Positions 61,389-64,000 of a stretch of DNA of 64,000 nucleotides are shown in pieces. Source of the DNA: Lamprobacter modestohalophilus. GTDB lineage: Bacteria; Pseudomonadota; Gammaproteobacteria; Chromatiales; Chromatiaceae. The translations under genes and the position numbers were made by a program. Numbering within the stretch: position 1 is the stretch's first letter; each line of letters opens with the position of its first letter. A model generated the notes under the pieces. The model was not told the DNA's origin. It saw only the letters and a list, made by a program, of their open reading frames with translations, and did not search any database. The stretch covers positions 62,001 to 126,000 of the forward strand of contig NZ_NRRY01000007.1 in assembly GCF_016583905.1 (NCBI RefSeq), given 5' to 3'.

Positions 61389-64000
61389 ATGAGCGATCGC
61401 CGCGCCGCCTATCAGTCGCTGATCGCCGACGAGCGTCGCATCCTGCGCGTACTCTCGGTGGTCTGTGAGCCGATTAGTCAGACCACGCTCGGCGTGGTGT
61501 TGGATGCGCTGGGCTGGAAAGACCGGCGCGGTGCGTTGCTCAAGGAGCGCCTGGGCAAGCTGTGGCGCGATCGCATGCTCAATGCTGGCCTGATGGAGCA
61601 GCGACGCAACTTGCTGGTCTGCCATCCTGATCTGCTCGAGCCGCTGACCCGCGAGACGCTTGCCGATGGCAACTTCAAGGCCATCGTCAGCGCGGCCGAG
61701 CAGGTGGTGCCGGTTGCGATGCGCAACGCCTGGGATCGACCCAGCGACGAACGGCGTTTTCGGCAGCTGCGCATCGCCGTTTACGCTGGGCGTGAGGATG
61801 CGGTGCTGAAGATGCTCTCGTTGCAGGGCGTTGAGTCGTTTGCGCAGGTGCGTTATCGGCAGGTCGAGCTGCTTGCTCGCATCTGCACACGCTCTGCTGA
61901 TCCGGCTTGGCTCGAGACCTTGCCCGCGCGGCTCAAGGTGCTGGCGCTGGCGCCGATGCTGCGCGAGGCAGCGCTTGATCTCAACGCCAAGCCTAGCTCG
62001 TACCAGCTGATGGAGCGCCTGCTCGCACCGCTGGTGCCAAGTTGCCCGGATGCCGCTGATGCGCTCGCCGAACAGCGTCTACTCCGGGGGCAGCTCGATC
62101 AGGTTGCGGAGCTGTTGACCGGACGCGAGCATCCGCAGGCGCTGATCCTGAGCGGCTGGCTATCGATGCTACACGGCGCCTATCCGACGGCCATCGAGGC
62201 CTATGAGGCAGCGCTGCAATTGCAACGCCGCCGCACCCGCAAGCGCACGCTCTACGTCCCTGGTATCCCCGGCGTCTTGCATCTGCTGGCGCTGTTGCAG
62301 CGTGGCGAGCCTGCTGATCTGGAGTATGTCCGGCAGCAGGTGGCCATCTGTCTGAAGGCGAGCGTCACCGACCTGCTCGAGCCCGTGTTCCGGCTGATCG
62401 ATGATCTTGCCGCCGTGCTCGCTGGGCAGACGCGCGTCGCCGAAAGCGCCTGGCTGCTGCATAGCATGGCCCCGCGTGGCGCCTTCCCGGCGCTGTTTCA
62501 GGCACTCTGTTTGCGTTGGCTTGGCCAGCGGCCCTCGGCAGAGAGCCTGATCCTGCTCCGCCACGGCGCCGCAGAGGCGGCCCGGGCGGGGCTTGATTGG
62601 TATGCGCGTGAGGCGGTGGTCTTGCTCCAGGGGTTTGGCGTCGAGGAGGAGCTGCCTGCGTTGGCTGAGCCTCCGAGCAGCCAGGTGCTGCTGACCGATC
62701 TGCTCGCACCCAAGCCGACCTGGGAGATCGCGCTGGAGGCGCTCAAGGGCCTCGCAGAACAGCGCGACACGGGTGCTGATCGGGTCGGGCAGCGGCAGGA
62801 TGCGAACCGTCGCATGGCTTGGCTACTGACCCTGTATGACGGCGACATTGCCCAGCTCGAGCCGCGGGAGCAGAAGCGGACCAAGCGCGGCGGCTGGACC
62901 CAGGGCCGCGCGGTCTCGCTACAGCGTCTGGCCGAGGAGCCGGAGCGTTTCCCTTATCTGACGCCGAAGGATCGGGCGATCTGCGAGACGATCACGCGCG
63001 AGCAGCAGGTCGGTTGGTCCGGCGGCTATGGACGCAGCAGCTATAGTATGGATCTCGATCGAGCGCTGTTGGTCGCGATTGGCCATCCGCTGGTGTTCCG
63101 GCCCGATGCGCCGGAGGTGCCGGTCGAGCTGGTTCGTGGCGCCCCGGCGCTGAGCGTGATCCGTCGTGACCAGGACATCCTCGTCAGCCTCGAGCCCTAT
63201 CCACCGGACGGTCGTGCATTGCTACCGGTGCAGGAGACCCCGCAGCGACTGCGTGTGATCCAATTCGATGCCGGTCATCGCGAGATCGCGCGCATCCTCG
63301 GGTCCGCAGGGCTGGCGATCCCGCGTGCCGGCGAAAAGGCACTGTTGGACAGCCTCACCGCCGTCGCGCCAATGCTCCCCGTGCACTCGGATATCGGCGG
63401 CGGTGACAGCCAGGCGGAGGCGATCGAAGCCGATCTCCGCCCGCACCTGCATTTGACGCCCTGCGATGAGGGGCTACGGCTGGATCTTTTCATCCATCCG
63501 TTTGGTGACATCGGTCCGCAGCTGCGCCCAGGCGCTGGCCGCATGAGCCTGTTCACTGAGCACGAAGGACGGCCACTGCGCTGCACCCGCGATCTGCCGG
63601 CGGAGAAGGCGTCGGCTCAGGCCGTCATTGCGGCCTGTCCAGTGTTGCGCTTGGCGCTCGATCCGGCCCTCGATGCGATGCTCGACGCGGGCCTGGAGCT
63701 GGACCCTGAACTCGGGCCAGACTGGGACGACGAGCAGGACTGGACCTGGAATCTGCCTGACCCAGCAGAGGCCCTGGCGGCGCTGGAGCAACTGCATGCG
63801 CTGGGCGACCAGGTGCAGCTGGATTGGCCGCAGGGGCGGCGCATCGCGTTGAGTGAAGAGATCGGGCTGAACCGCCTGCAGGTGAAGGTCCGACAGAAGA
63901 ACGACTGGTTCGATGTCGCCGGCGGGCTGCAGCTCGATGACGGTCGGGTACTGGCGATGCGCGAGCTGATCGAGCGCGTTGCATCGGCGCAGGGCCGCTA
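61389..64000 (+). CDS. N-terminal part of a large protein, probably a SNF2-type helicase (3' end outside window)
   Basis: An open frame runs from ATG 61389 (MSDRRAAYQSLIADERRILR) to the window edge, 870 complete codons without a stop. The N-terminal region has a winged-helix-like start and leucine-rich helical repeats. The segment KVRQKNDWFDVAGGLQLDDG near the end is characteristic of large bacterial SNF2-family DEAD/DEAH proteins just before the ATPase core, which would lie beyond the window. No helicase motif is visible yet, so the call is provisional. It diverges from tsaB with a 183-base gap. Confidence 0.7.
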   Translation, partial: MSDRRAAYQSLIADERRILRVLSVVCEPISQTTLGVVLDALGWKDRRGALLKERLGKLWRDRMLNAGLMEQRRNLLVCHPDLLEPLTRETLADGNFKAIVSAAEQVVPVAMRNAWDRPSDERRFRQLRIAVYAGREDAVLKMLSLQGVESFAQVRYRQVELLARICTRSADPAWLETLPARLKVLALAPMLREAALDLNAKPSSYQLMERLLAPLVPSCPDAADALAEQRLLRGQLDQVAELLTGREHPQALILSGWLSMLHGAYPTAIEAYEAALQLQRRRTRKRTLYVPGIPGVLHLLALLQRGEPADLEYVRQQVAICLKASVTDLLEPVFRLIDDLAAVLAGQTRVAESAWLLHSMAPRGAFPALFQALCLRWLGQRPSAESLILLRHGAAEAARAGLDWYAREAVVLLQGFGVEEELPALAEPPSSQVLLTDLLAPKPTWEIALEALKGLAEQRDTGADRVGQRQDANRRMAWLLTLYDGDIAQLEPREQKRTKRGGWTQGRAVSLQRLAEEPERFPYLTPKDRAICETITREQQVGWSGGYGRSSYSMDLDRALLVAIGHPLVFRPDAPEVPVELVRGAPALSVIRRDQDILVSLEPYPPDGRALLPVQETPQRLRVIQFDAGHREIARILGSAGLAIPRAGEKALLDSLTAVAPMLPVHSDIGGGDSQAEAIEADLRPHLHLTPCDEGLRLDLFIHPFGDIGPQLRPGAGRMSLFTEHEGRPLRCTRDLPAEKASAQAVIAACPVLRLALDPALDAMLDAGLELDPELGPDWDDEQDWTWNLPDPAEALAALEQLHALGDQVQLDWPQGRRIALSEEIGLNRLQVKVRQKNDWFDVAGGLQLDDGRVLAMRELIERVASAQGR

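Noticed and set aside
60444..61625. TsaB with a 140-residue N-terminal extension
   Set aside because: The extension from 61206 to 61625 runs under the divergent helicase-like gene and has no family similarity. The conserved MKILAIETSG start is at 61205.

Overview
This 64 kb chromosomal window has high G+C and comes from a gammaproteobacterium. The evidence is the gene order: rpoBC, then the str, S10, spc and alpha ribosomal operons without a break, a his-tatABC block, and ispB divergent from rplU-rpmA-obg-proB. The overall style (high G+C, SAM hydrolase, DUF455, a large envelope-polysaccharide cluster) suggests Chromatiales (purple sulfur bacteria or relatives). That last step is inference and nothing in the window proves it. 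I found no phage, insertion sequence, integrase, CRISPR array or rRNA operon.

Layout. 1-24.6 kb: the 3' part of rpoB, rpoC, then a terminator and strong promoter, followed by rpsL-rpsG-fusA-tuf and all 28 genes of S10, spc and alpha to rplQ, closed by a second terminator. 24.7-27 kb: SAM hydrolase, proline iminopeptidase and D-aminoacyl-tRNA deacylase. 27-31.5 kb: hisB, hisA and hisE, with hisH and hisF absent from their usual places, then tatA, tatB and a tatC with an unusual C-terminal extension. 31.5-33.2 kb: a CysB-like LysR regulator and dcd. 33.3-51.7 kb: an envelope-glycan region. Its minus-strand half is a six-gene run of carbamoyltransferase, SxtJ-like protein, a 50-residue DUF5989 protein, PAP2 phosphatase, TPR-like lipoprotein and GT39 transferase. 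Divergent from it are an SGNH hydrolase, then glycosyltransferases and an AsnB-type amidotransferase, then a plus-strand run of O-antigen ligase fused to a GT9 heptosyltransferase, two GT4 enzymes and waaA. 51.9-57.9 kb: isochorismatase-like, rhodanese, PCMT, proB, obg, rpmA, rplU and ispB. 58-64 kb: tRNA-Pro(CGG), a DUF433/DUF5615 toxin-antitoxin-like pair inside a run that begins with a DUF455 ferritin-like gene, a small membrane protein, tsaB, and the N-terminal 870 residues of a large protein that is probably a SNF2-type helicase.

The glycan genes read as one programme. GT4 and GT9 enzymes build a lipid-linked or LPS-core glycan, the ligase joins polymer to lipid A-core, WaaA supplies Kdo, and the carbamoyltransferase, amidotransferase and SGNH enzyme decorate sugars.

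The strongest unexplained pattern is a scatter of short local tandem duplications. Each has its own sequence and a period of about 6-42 bp. They sit in gene junctions and inside flexible protein segments, some spanning stop codons, including in the spc operon and in essential genes such as tsaB. Together with the ligase-GT9 fusion and the tatC extension, this suggests a lineage in which slippage or duplication actively reshapes linkers and spacers.
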